Counted from the stretch's first letter, positions 1-6,574 are shown. The stretch is 6,585 nucleotides of DNA from an uncultured Gammaproteobacteria bacterium (GCA_913043035.1 CAJWMM010000034.1:1-6585); one strand, 5' to 3'. Notes: a model not told the origin generated them from the letters alone. Numbers and translations: made by a program.

Positions 1-845
1 GCTGCCTGATTTATTTCATTTGTTTTTTTTATATAAAAAAAGTCTAAGTAAGAATTAGCAAATACATAATTTAAATTAAACTTAAGGTGATTATCTCTAT
101 GGTTTTGATTAAGGTTAGACCCAAAGCTATCATATTCTGTATTGCCTATACTTTTATAGTAATTAGTAGACACTTCACTCTGACCAACAGTCATTACATA
201 ATTAAAATCTAAATTAGTTGTATCGTAAGCATGTTTTTTTGAAGAAGCAACTTTTGCTTTGTAAGAATCTGACTCTAATCTACTTATATTAGTTGAAAAA
301 TTATGATTCATATAATTTAAGCCACCTGAATAAACTATATTTTTTGTATTGTGAGTTCCTGTGCTTATTGAAATTTTATTACCTATGTTTTTCTTTGTAA
401 TGATATTAATTACACCTCCAATAGTATCCTTTCCATAAAGTGTAGACATGCTTCCTTTAGAGATTTCAATGCTCTCAATCATGTCAACTGATATATGCTG
501 AATAGATGGAACGCCTAATGTACCTGGATTGAGGTCAACCCCATTTATAAGCACTTTCGTATGATTACTCTCAGTTCCCCTGAGAAATATTGATTTAGTT
601 TGACCATAACCTCCATTACTTCCAATGCTGATTGAGCTTGATTTACCAAGTATTTCATTGATTGACTCATATCCTTGTAATTTTATTTCTTTTGAAGTAA
701 TGACCTGAACATTATTGAAAACATTAAATACTTTCGTTGGTTTTTTAAGTGGCGTAACCACCACTTGATCCAAGAACGTCTCAGCAGACACATATGTATT
801 AGTTGCTAGAGATATAGCAATAATTATTCCAAAATATTTCCCCAC
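1..845 (-). CDS. btuB: BtuB-like TonB-dependent cobalamin receptor, N-terminal part (runs off left edge)
   Basis: This is the first 281 codons of an outer-membrane TonB-dependent receptor; the reading frame stays open to the window edge. The predicted role is energy-dependent uptake of vitamin B12. The start is GTG at 845-843, with a GGGAGG ribosome-binding site 8 nt upstream; no in-frame ATG gives a signal peptide. Residues 1-21 form a signal peptide (hydrophobic GIIIAISLA, likely cleavage after VSA). A Ton-box-like stretch, DQVVVTP (26-32), follows. The plug domain (about 40-152) carries family landmarks that align well with E. coli BtuB: NGGYGQ (77-82), SIFLRGT (85-91), VLINGVDLN (98-106), STLYGKDTIGGVINIIT (134-150). 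Beta-barrel strands begin near 155. The B12 riboswitch immediately upstream supports cobalamin as the substrate. The E. coli protein is about 600 residues, so roughly half is missing. TonB-receptor family is near certain and the B12 assignment is strong. Confidence 0.92.
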   Translation of the reverse strand, partial: MGKYFGIIIAISLATNTYVSAETFLDQVVVTPLKKPTKVFNVFNNVQVITSKEIKLQGYESINEILGKSSSISIGSNGGYGQTKSIFLRGTESNHTKVLINGVDLNPGTLGVPSIQHISVDMIESIEISKGSMSTLYGKDTIGGVINIITKKNIGNKISISTGTHNTKNIVYSGGLNYMNHNFSTNISRLESDSYKAKVASSKKHAYDTTNLDFNYVMTVGQSEVSTNYYKSIGNTEYDSFGSNLNQNHRDNHLKFNLNYVFANSYLDFFYIKKTNEINQA

Positions 846-853
846 TTTTGAAA

Positions 854-870
854 CCTCCCGTTTCTAGGGA
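854..870 (-). promoter_or_regulatory. Hairpin sequestering the btuB ribosome-binding site (riboswitch expression platform)
   Basis: Just 3' of the aptamer, UCCC (870-867) can pair with GGGA (859-856) around the 7-nt loop UAGAAAC. The 3' arm is the first part of the GGGAGG Shine-Dalgarno sequence (859-854) for the GTG start at 845. No U-run follows, so control is probably translational, not by transcription termination. The loop has a GAAA stretch (864-861) that could pair with UUUC (921-918) at the edge of the aptamer's hairpin loop, like the kissing loop of this riboswitch class. The hairpin is short, so this is a model rather than a demonstrated structure. Confidence 0.65.
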
Positions 871-950
871 CTTTATCATATAGGCGTTCGGACTTTACCG
901 TTACGGGGGTAGTATCAGAAATTAACTGAGTTTTCCCTATTTCATAAAGT
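854..950 (-). promoter_or_regulatory. Cobalamin riboswitch, short form, controlling btuB
   Basis: Read on the minus strand, the gap between the permease stop and btuB has the ordered core of a cobalamin riboswitch. There is a GGGAA element (937-933), then a UCAG/CUGA hairpin (929-926 with 918-915). Next come the CCCCCGUAACGGUAA block (909-895) and the B12-box-like AGUCCGAACGCCU (894-882). Closing helices are ACUUUAU/AUAAAGU (950-944 with 876-870) and AUAGG/CCUAU (940-936 with 884-880). The long peripheral arm that the E. coli btuB riboswitch carries between GGUAA and the B12 box is absent, as in the short cobalamin class II forms known from marine metagenomes. Predicted action: cobalamin binding blocks btuB translation. 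Identification rests on motif order and pairing read by eye; ligand preference (adenosyl or methyl/aquo form) cannot be told from here. Confidence 0.88.
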
Positions 951-1721
951 TTAATTCTTTATACCAATGCCTTTTTCTAGCATTATTAACCCTATCTTAA
1001 ATAAAATTATAATAAAAACAATAATAATTGTTAAAGATACGTAAATACTTGTTTCTTCTAGTCCTAGGAATCCATATCTGAAAACACTCACGATATATGC
1101 AATAGGGTTGAACAAAGAAACGTCTTGCCAAATTTGTGGGAGTGATTCAATAGAGTAAAAAGTTCCACCGAGATATGTCAATGGGTTTAAAACAAATGTT
1201 GGCACTATGTTTATATCATCAAAACTTTTTGCATATGCTGCATTAATAAAGCCTGCGATTGAGAATAAGAAAGCTGTTAGGACTGTAATGAATAAAACAA
1301 ACGGAATATTATGTATAGGTATATCTATAAAGAAAATCGTAACTACATAAACAGCAAAGCCTACAATCAAGGCACGCAGAACTCCACCACTTACATAACC
1401 GACTAGTATAATCCAATTAGGTACTGGTGAAACAAGAAGTTCTTCTGTACTTTTTTGAAATCTCCCGCTGTAAAAAGATCCCACTACATTCATATAAGAA
1501 TTAGTAATAATTGGGATAATGATCAATCCCGGTATTATGTATTCAATGTAAGAAAATTCTTTAATGCTACCAATTTTATCACCTATAAAATTTCCAAATA
1601 TAGTAATATAAAGAAACATCGTAATAACAGATGGAAGTATTGTTTGAATCCAAATTCTCGCAAACCTTAAAAATTCTTTTCGTATTATTGTCTTGAAAGC
1701 AACAATATGATCAGCTGTCAT
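951..1721 (-). CDS. yadH: ABC-2 type transporter permease, YadH-like
   Basis: A 256-residue integral inner-membrane protein of the ABC-2 (exporter) permease family, the same length as E. coli YadH. It would pair with the ATPase encoded just upstream. After a basic amphipathic N-terminus (residues 10-22), about six hydrophobic segments are visible: near 23-47, 61-83, 103-132, 139-164, 171-191 and 227-248. The family stretch NPLTYLGGTFYS (179-190), followed by LP..W and FNP (204-206), is clear. The ATG at 1721 is preceded by GGAG (1731-1728) at a 6-nt spacing, inside the end of the ATPase gene; the 11-bp overlap implies translational coupling. The substrate is unknown: YadGH itself has no settled substrate, and ABC-2 relatives export polysaccharides, lipids or drugs. 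The stop codon sits directly against the riboswitch. Confidence 0.9.
   Translation of the reverse strand: MTADHIVAFKTIIRKEFLRFARIWIQTILPSVITMFLYITIFGNFIGDKIGSIKEFSYIEYIIPGLIIIPIITNSYMNVVGSFYSGRFQKSTEELLVSPVPNWIILVGYVSGGVLRALIVGFAVYVVTIFFIDIPIHNIPFVLFITVLTAFLFSIAGFINAAYAKSFDDINIVPTFVLNPLTYLGGTFYSIESLPQIWQDVSLFNPIAYIVSVFRYGFLGLEETSIYVSLTIIIVFIIILFKIGLIMLEKGIGIKN
1006..1034 (-). promoter_or_regulatory. Candidate sigma70 promoter for btuB inside the permease gene
   Basis: On the minus strand, TTAACA (1034-1029) and a perfect TATAAT (1011-1006) are separated by 17 nt. Transcription would start near 999, about 50 nt before the riboswitch, giving btuB its own leader within the 3' end of the permease gene. 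The match to consensus is very good, but the DNA is AT-rich and codes for a hydrophobic helix, so a chance match is possible. Confidence 0.45.
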
Positions 1722-2640
1722 TGCTAACTCCAGTATTTGTTAGTTCCATAAATAACTCTTCTAGTTGATTTCTTTTATTAATGATATTGAGTACAGAAAT
1801 ACTCTTTTTATTAAGTTCATTTATGATATCAGATATATTAAATCTATTTTCACAAGTTATTTCAATAGTATATTCATCAAGCATATTTACGTTAAATGAA
1901 TCTAATTTTATGTCAGAAGTAATCCTATCACTTGATTTAACAAGATATGTTTTATTCTTTTTCATATTATATATATCTGTCATTGAAGAATTTTGAATTA
2001 TCTCACCTTTATGTATGATTGCGAGATTTTTACATAATCGTTCTGCTTCTTCGAGATAGTGTGTAGTTAAGATGATTGTTACACCTTTCTTATTAATCTC
2101 TTGGAAAAAATCCCACATGGTCAAGCGTAGCTCTGTATCTACTCCTGCAGTTGGTTCATCCAATATAAGTATATTGGGTTTATGTATAAGAGCTCTTGCA
2201 ATCATCAACCTTCTTTTCATACCACCTGATAATTCTCTTGGAGTTAAATCTTTTTTTTCCCAAATACCAAGTTGATTAAATAATTCATATGTCCTTGAAT
2301 GCGCAACCTCTCTTGTTATACCAAAATAACCACCCACATTTAACATTGTCTCTTCAATTGGTATAAATTGATTAAGATTATATTCTTGTGGAACTATACC
2401 TATATTTTTTTTTGCCCAATCTGGATTATCCGTGATGTCTTCACCTAACACTTTGACAGTGCCTGAGCTAATTGTTACCAATGAGGAAATGATTCCGATA
2501 ACTGTAGATTTCCCAGCACCATTCGGTCCTAAGAAAGCAAAAAAATCACCTGATTCAATCTCCAAATTAATATTTTTTAGTGCTTCAAATCCATTTCTGT
2601 AAGTTTTATTCAAGTTTATTATTTCAAGTGCATTTTTCAT
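1711..2640 (-). CDS. yadG: ABC transporter ATP-binding protein, YadG-like
   Basis: A 309-residue cytoplasmic ATPase subunit that would drive the permease encoded next; E. coli YadG is 308 residues. All nucleotide-binding motifs are intact: Walker A GPNGAGKST (38-46), Q-loop VPQE with Q85, signature LSGGM (137-141), Walker B ILILDEP (157-163, D161 and E162) and H-loop H194. The stretch GIVPQEYNLNQF (81-92) is typical of the YadG group. A C-terminal extension of about 90 residues after the nucleotide-binding domain is normal for ABC-2 ATPases (DrrA/CcmA type). The ATG at 2640 has only a weak GAG element upstream, and the gene begins the leftward block. An export role is inferred from the family; the substrate is not known. 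The two intact subunits and the coupled reading frames argue for a functional transporter. Confidence 0.92.
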   Translation of the reverse strand: MKNALEIINLNKTYRNGFEALKNINLEIESGDFFAFLGPNGAGKSTVIGIISSLVTISSGTVKVLGEDITDNPDWAKKNIGIVPQEYNLNQFIPIEETMLNVGGYFGITREVAHSRTYELFNQLGIWEKKDLTPRELSGGMKRRLMIARALIHKPNILILDEPTAGVDTELRLTMWDFFQEINKKGVTIILTTHYLEEAERLCKNLAIIHKGEIIQNSSMTDIYNMKKNKTYLVKSSDRITSDIKLDSFNVNMLDEYTIEITCENRFNISDIINELNKKSISVLNIINKRNQLEELFMELTNTGVSNDS

Positions 2641-2677
2641 AAAAATCTCAATATTTTGTGTTTTTTCCTCAAATAAA

Positions 2678-2705
2678 TTGACAATATTACATACTCACGT
2701 AAACT
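2678..2705 (+). promoter_or_regulatory. Candidate promoter for the mcl-mtkAB-tatD operon
   Basis: A perfect -35 TTGACA (2678-2683) is followed after 16 nt by TAAACT (2700-2705, four of six consensus bases). The start site would be near 2712, leaving a leader of about 67 nt before mcl. A perfect TATAAT at 2745-2750 lacks a recognisable -35 but is an alternative. A purine-rich ribosome-binding site (AAGGG, 2766-2770) stands 8 nt before the mcl ATG. Confidence 0.4.
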
Positions 2706-2713
2706 TACTGAGT
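2693..2713 (+). repeat. Imperfect inverted repeat in the divergent promoter region (possible operator)
   Basis: The arms are ACTCA-C-GTAA (2693-2702, one unpaired C) and TTACTGAGT (2705-2713), separated by AC: nine complementary positions per arm. The element overlaps the candidate -10 of the rightward promoter and touches that of the leftward promoter, a good place for a regulator of both blocks. No regulator gene is in the window, and no known operator consensus was recognised. Confidence 0.4.
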
Positions 2714-2741
2714 TATAACAGATAAACAATATATATATCAA
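2712..2741 (-). promoter_or_regulatory. Candidate promoter for the leftward ABC transporter block
   Basis: On the minus strand, TTGATA (2741-2736) lies 18 nt from TATAAC (2717-2712). Transcription would start near 2705, giving a leader of about 65 nt before the ATG at 2640. The -10 overlaps the end of the inverted repeat. AT-rich surroundings weaken the case. Confidence 0.4.
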
Positions 2742-2778
2742 GCTTATAATAATTAAGTTAATATAAAGGGCGGTAAAT

Positions 2779-3720
2779 ATGAGTCATACATCTTATCCTA
2801 ACGCAAAATCAAGATTACAGAGAAGTGAGTTAGCTGTACCCGGATCATCACCTAAGATGTTTGAAAAAGCATTAAAATCAGATGCTGACTATATTTTTTT
2901 AGACCTTGAGGACGCAGTTTCTCCAAATGATAAAGTCATAGCACGTGAAAATGTAATACAAGCTCTAAAAGAATTAGATTGGAAGGGAAACGGAAAAACA
3001 ATCTCTGTTAGAATCAATGGACTTGATACACATTATATGTACAGAGATGTCGTTGAGTTAATGATTCAGGCAGGAGAGCACATAGATACAATATTAATTC
3101 CTAAAGTTGGTGTAAAAAGTGATGTATACATGGTGGATTGTATGGTGAGTCAAATAGAACAAGAAAGAGGATTGAAAAATAAAGTAGGGCTTGAGTGTTT
3201 AATTGAAACAGCTTTAGGAATGGTTAATATTGAGGAAATTGCACAATCATCGACTAGGTTAGAAGCTTTACATTTTGGTGTTGCGGATTATGCTGCTAGT
3301 TTACGAGCAAGGACCGTGGTGATAGGAGGTTTAAATCCTGATTACCCAGGAGACCAATGGCATCAAGGATTATCAAAGCTAGTTGTAACTTGCAGAGCAT
3401 TTGGGTTAAGACCAATTGATGGACCATTCGGTGACTTCAATGATCCTGACGGCTATATTCTTGCAGCTAAAAGAGGCGCTGCAATAGGTATTGAGGGAAA
3501 GTGGGCAATTCACCCATCTCAGATTGAGCATGCGAATAACGTATTTTCACCACCAGAGTCAGAAGTCACAAAAGCAAAAAGAATAATTGACGAGCTAAAA
3601 AAAGCAGCTGATCAAGGCAAAGGAGCCGCACAACTAGATGGAAGAATGATAGATGCAGCGTCAGAAAGAATGGCAAGAAACGTTGTCAACATAAGTGAGT
3701 TAATAGAGTCAAAAAAATAA
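2779..3720 (+). CDS. mcl: Malyl-CoA lyase (HpcH/HpaI aldolase - citrate lyase family)
   Basis: This enzyme reversibly cleaves L-malyl-CoA to acetyl-CoA and glyoxylate, the carbon-splitting step of the serine cycle, in the cytoplasm. The 313-residue protein closely follows Methylorubrum extorquens MclA (about 324 residues). Landmarks are RSELAVPGS (15-23), FLDLEDAV (40-47), [14 protein letters not shown] (77-90), ETALGM (143-148), FGVADY (166-171), [10 protein letters not shown], and WAIHPSQI. By family comparison R78 binds substrate, E143 and D170 hold Mg2+, and LDGRMID (286-292) supplies the C-terminal catalytic Asp. The loop after VIGG is shorter than in MclA, which accounts for most of the length difference. 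It heads a four-gene operon; the stop overlaps the mtkA start by 1 bp. The malate-CoA ligase genes next to it favour malyl-CoA lyase over citrate lyase beta, although activity on methylmalyl-CoA is possible. Confidence 0.93.
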   Translation: MSHTSYPNAKSRLQRSELAVPGSSPKMFEKALKSDADYIFLDLEDAVSPNDKVIARENVIQALKELDWKGNGKTISVRINGLDTHYMYRDVVELMIQAGEHIDTILIPKVGVKSDVYMVDCMVSQIEQERGLKNKVGLECLIETALGMVNIEEIAQSSTRLEALHFGVADYAASLRARTVVIGGLNPDYPGDQWHQGLSKLVVTCRAFGLRPIDGPFGDFNDPDGYILAAKRGAAIGIEGKWAIHPSQIEHANNVFSPPESEVTKAKRIIDELKKAADQGKGAAQLDGRMIDAASERMARNVVNISELIESKK

Positions 3721-4886
3721 TGAATATACACGAGTATCAAGCTAAAGAAATTTTATCTAAATTCGGTGTATCAGTGCCAAAGGGTGGAATCGCATACAGT
3801 CCTGAAAATGCGAAAGATAGAGCTTCGGAACTTGGCGGTGAAATGTGGGTAGTTAAAGCACAAATTCATTCAGGCGCAAGAGGTAAAGCGGGCGGTATTA
3901 TTGTGTGCAAAAGTCTGCAAGAGGTATCAGATGCTGCAAATAATCTTCTAGGAAAAAAACTAATTACAAATCAAACCGGTCCAGAAGGTAAAACCGTGCA
4001 AAGAATATACATAGAAGAGGGTACAGATATCAAAAAAGAATTTTATCTTGGTCTAGTATTTGATAGAAGTACTGAAAGTATAATGGTGGTTGCTTCATCA
4101 GCTGGTGGTATGAGCGTAGAAGAGATTGCTCAAGAAAAACCCGAGACCTTAATTAAAACGAAAATTGAGGCTGCTGTTGGCATGCAGGCATTTCAGGCTA
4201 GAGAAATAGCATTTTCATTAGGCTTAGATGCAAAAGCAATTTCAAGATGTGCACAAGCAATACTCGGTGCTTATAAAGCGTTTAGTACTTCAGATGCAAC
4301 TATGGTAGAAATTAATCCACTTGTCCTTACAGGAGACGATCATATATTAGCGCTGGACTGTAAAATGTCATTTGATGATAATGCATTGTATAGAAATGAG
4401 GCTTTAGCAGAGTTGAGAGATAAAACACAAGAAGATCCAAAAGAAACTTATGCAGCTGATCGTGGATTAAATTACATTGCTTTAGACGGTAATATTGGCA
4501 ACATTATTAATGGTGCTGGCTTAGCCATGGCTTCGATGGATATGATCCAACTTGCAGGTGGTAAACCGGCTAATTTTCTAGATGTAGGTGGTGGCGCTAC
4601 TCCTGAAAAATTTGTGAAAGCTTTTAAGCTTATTTCAGGTGATCCAAATGTAAAAGTTATACTTATTAATATTTTTGCTGGAATCAACCGTTGTGATTGG
4701 GTTGCGCAGGGTATCGTCGATGCCTTGAGCTCTATTAAAATTACACAACCACTTGTTATAAGACTTGCTGGAACAAATGTTGATGAAGGGATAAAAATTC
4801 TAAAAGATAGCAAGATTGATTATATAGAAGCATTCACACTTGAAGATGCTGCTAATAAAGCTGTAAAAGCATTAGAGTCACAATAA
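3720..4886 (+). CDS. mtkA: Malate-CoA ligase (malate thiokinase), beta subunit
   Basis: With MtkB this forms L-malyl-CoA from malate, CoA and ATP, supplying the lyase encoded upstream. At 388 residues it matches MtkA (about 390) and its paralogue SucC (388). The N-terminal ATP-grasp domain has K46 and GARGKAGG (52-59); N199 and D213 stand where SucC holds Mg-nucleotide. The CoA-ligase domain carries [25 protein letters not shown] and [15 protein letters not shown]. Signs favouring MtkA over SucC are [18 protein letters not shown], and [10 protein letters not shown] (348-357), where SucC usually has RLEG(N/T)N. Placement directly after mcl is equally telling. Translation is likely coupled: the ATG overlaps the mcl stop (TAATG) and there is no strong ribosome-binding site, only a run of A. 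Residual succinate activity cannot be excluded. Confidence 0.9.
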   Translation: MNIHEYQAKEILSKFGVSVPKGGIAYSPENAKDRASELGGEMWVVKAQIHSGARGKAGGIIVCKSLQEVSDAANNLLGKKLITNQTGPEGKTVQRIYIEEGTDIKKEFYLGLVFDRSTESIMVVASSAGGMSVEEIAQEKPETLIKTKIEAAVGMQAFQAREIAFSLGLDAKAISRCAQAILGAYKAFSTSDATMVEINPLVLTGDDHILALDCKMSFDDNALYRNEALAELRDKTQEDPKETYAADRGLNYIALDGNIGNIINGAGLAMASMDMIQLAGGKPANFLDVGGGATPEKFVKAFKLISGDPNVKVILINIFAGINRCDWVAQGIVDALSSIKITQPLVIRLAGTNVDEGIKILKDSKIDYIEAFTLEDAANKAVKALESQ

Positions 4887-4889
4887 AAA

Positions 4890-5777
4890 ATGGCAATCTT
4901 AATAGATAAAAATTCTAAAATAATTGTTCAAGGGTTTACGGGTAAAATAGGTACATTTCATGCAGAGGAAATGATGGAATACGGAACTAACGTAGTTGGG
5001 GGAGTTACACCAGGCAAAGGTGGCCAGACACATTTAGACAAACCAGTATTTAATACTGTCAAAGAAGCTGTTGAGGTAACTGGTGCAGATAGCAGCATTC
5101 TTTTTGTACCTCCAGCATTTGCAGCTGATTCAGCAATGGAAGCAGCGGATGCAGGCATTAAAACACTCGTAGCCATAACTGATGGTATCCCTGCGCATGA
5201 TATGATTAAGGTAAAAAGATATATGAGAAGGTATAAAAATGAAGATAGGATGACTATGGTTGGTCCGAATTGTGCTGGTGTGATTAGTCCTGGTAAATGT
5301 ATGCTAGGTATAATGCCGGGACACATATATAAAGAGGGTAATGTAGGCGTAATAGGAAGATCTGGGACGCTGGGGTATGAAGCAGCACAACAAATGAAGG
5401 ATCTAGACATAGGTATATCTACAAGCGTAGGGATAGGTGGTGACCCCATCAATGGAAGTGCATTTAGAGACCACTTAGAAAAATTTGAAAAAGATGAAGA
5501 GACAAAAGTTATTTTAATGATCGGAGAAATTGGTGGCCCACAAGAAGCAGAGGCAGCTGAGTTTGCCAAAAAAAATATCTCAAAACCAGTTGTTGCTTAT
5601 ATTGCTGGATTGACCGCACCAAAAGGAAAAAGAATGGGCCATGCTGGTGCTATTGTAAGTGCAGGCGGAGAATCTGCAGCTGAGAAAGTGGAAATTCTCA
5701 AAAATGCAGGCATTACCATCGCAAAGAATCCTTCTGTCATAGGTGAGACTGTAGCATCTGTTTTGGAAAAAGCTTAA
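4890..5777 (+). CDS. mtkB: Malate-CoA ligase (malate thiokinase), alpha subunit
   Basis: The partner of MtkA: it binds CoA and carries the phosphohistidine intermediate of malyl-CoA synthesis. The 295-residue length fits MtkB (about 296). The Rossmann-type CoA-binding domain starts with VQGFTGKIGTFH (13-24) and VGGVTPGKGG (36-45). GPNCAG (125-130), GHIYKEGNVGVIGRSGTLGYEA and GIGGDPINGS follow. The phosphorylated histidine is H251 in KRMGHAGAI. The segment VKRYMRRY (108-115) before GPNCAG is shared with MtkB and differs from the shorter, unrelated stretch in E. coli SucD; GPNCAG in place of GPNCPG agrees. The start lies 3 nt after the mtkA stop and the stop overlaps tatD by 1 bp, so subunit production is probably coupled. 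SucD is the alternative, judged unlikely given the neighbours. Confidence 0.9.
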   Translation: MAILIDKNSKIIVQGFTGKIGTFHAEEMMEYGTNVVGGVTPGKGGQTHLDKPVFNTVKEAVEVTGADSSILFVPPAFAADSAMEAADAGIKTLVAITDGIPAHDMIKVKRYMRRYKNEDRMTMVGPNCAGVISPGKCMLGIMPGHIYKEGNVGVIGRSGTLGYEAAQQMKDLDIGISTSVGIGGDPINGSAFRDHLEKFEKDEETKVILMIGEIGGPQEAEAAEFAKKNISKPVVAYIAGLTAPKGKRMGHAGAIVSAGGESAAEKVEILKNAGITIAKNPSVIGETVASVLEKA

Positions 5778-6574
5778 TGTCTGAATCTCCAATAATAGAT
5801 ATTGGAGCTAATCTAACTCATCCTGATTTACATCCAAATATACAACAAATTATACAACAAATGGATGATAGTAATGTTACACGCGCTATTATAATAGCCT
5901 CAAATTTAGAGGATGCTAGTAAAGCTATTTCAATTGTAGAATGCTACCCAAAAAAATTTTATGCAACTGTTGGCTTTCATCCTCATAATGCAAAGGAATT
6001 CAGTAATAGTGACATTGAAGGCATAAAAAAACTTTTACAAAATAAATTTATTGTTGCAATTGGTGAATGTGGACTAGATTATTATCGTTTATATTCAGAT
6101 AAAAAAACTCAGATATTTTGTTTTGAAAATCACATAAGACTTGCAATAGATTCTAAGAAGCCTTTATTTCTTCATGAGAGAAATGCTCATAAAGATTTTT
6201 ATGCCATTCTCTCATCGGCTTCCAATAATTTGAGCAAGTTTGTTGTACATTGTTTTACAGGAGATAAAAATATTTTAAAAAAGTATCTAGATCTTGGGTC
6301 ATATATTGGAATAACTGGTTGGATAACTGACAAAGATAGAGGATCACATTTACATGATATAATGCAATATATACCAAGTGATAGATTAATGATTGAGACA
6401 GATTGTCCATATTTAATACCACATAATATAGAGAAGAATGTCGGTAAAACGAACTACCCTTATTATTTACCATATGTTGCATCATTCTTAGCAGCATGTT
6501 TAAATAAAGATGTAAACTCAGTGAGAAAATCAACATATAAGACTACGAAAGAGTTTTTTTCCATTAATGATTAA
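5777..6574 (+). CDS. tatD: TatD family metal-dependent deoxyribonuclease
   Basis: A 265-residue TIM-barrel metallohydrolase closely resembling E. coli TatD (260 residues), a 3'-5' exonuclease implicated in DNA repair and DNA turnover. It resembles TatD more than YcfH/YjjV: it opens with DIGANLT (8-14), where the HxH motif of other family members is replaced, as in TatD itself. Other landmarks are GFHPHNA (66-72), GECGLDYYR (96-104), FLHERNAH (131-138), VVHCFTG (156-162), GITGWITDKDRG (178-189) and ETDCPYL (207-213). Likely metal ligands are E97, H133, H158 and D209. The ATG overlaps the mtkB stop (TAATG) with GGA about 9 nt upstream inside mtkB, so it depends on that operon. No metabolic link with malyl-CoA is known; the gene may simply be a passenger. 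The sequence looks more AT-rich than mtkB by eye. Confidence 0.92.
   Translation: MSESPIIDIGANLTHPDLHPNIQQIIQQMDDSNVTRAIIIASNLEDASKAISIVECYPKKFYATVGFHPHNAKEFSNSDIEGIKKLLQNKFIVAIGECGLDYYRLYSDKKTQIFCFENHIRLAIDSKKPLFLHERNAHKDFYAILSSASNNLSKFVVHCFTGDKNILKKYLDLGSYIGITGWITDKDRGSHLHDIMQYIPSDRLMIETDCPYLIPHNIEKNVGKTNYPYYLPYVASFLAACLNKDVNSVRKSTYKTTKEFFSIND

Noticed and set aside
854..870. Hairpin after the aptamer as an intrinsic terminator
   Set aside because: The stem is only four base pairs and no U-run follows; its 3' arm is the ribosome-binding site, which points to translational control.
1455..1670. 71-codon plus-strand frame inside the permease gene
   Set aside because: Opposite strand of a well-supported membrane protein; the product has no hydrophobic pattern or motif of its own.
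2728..2738. Short AT alternation (ATATATATAT) in the divergent gap
   Set aside because: Too short to be a meaningful repeat in AT-rich DNA; it merely forms part of the spacer of the leftward promoter candidate.
2779..3720. Reading mcl as citrate lyase beta subunit (citE)
   Set aside because: No citrate lyase alpha or acyl-carrier subunit genes are nearby, and the extended [10 protein letters not shown] and C-terminal LDGRMID segments match malyl-CoA lyases.
4472..4813. 113-codon open frame on the minus strand within mtkA
   Set aside because: Antisense shadow of conserved mtkA codons, with no recognisable domain.
4958..5569. 203-codon open frame on the minus strand, antisense to mtkB
   Set aside because: It lies entirely within mtkB, whose protein matches its family end to end. 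The antisense product is rich in Ser, Pro, Ala and Ile as expected of a mirror frame, and no ribosome-binding site or known motif was seen.
3720..5777. Reading the ligase pair as succinyl-CoA synthetase (sucCD)
   Set aside because: MtkA-type [10 protein letters not shown] and MtkB-type VKRYMRRY and GPNCAG, plus direct placement behind malyl-CoA lyase and no 2-oxoglutarate dehydrogenase genes alongside, favour malate-CoA ligase.
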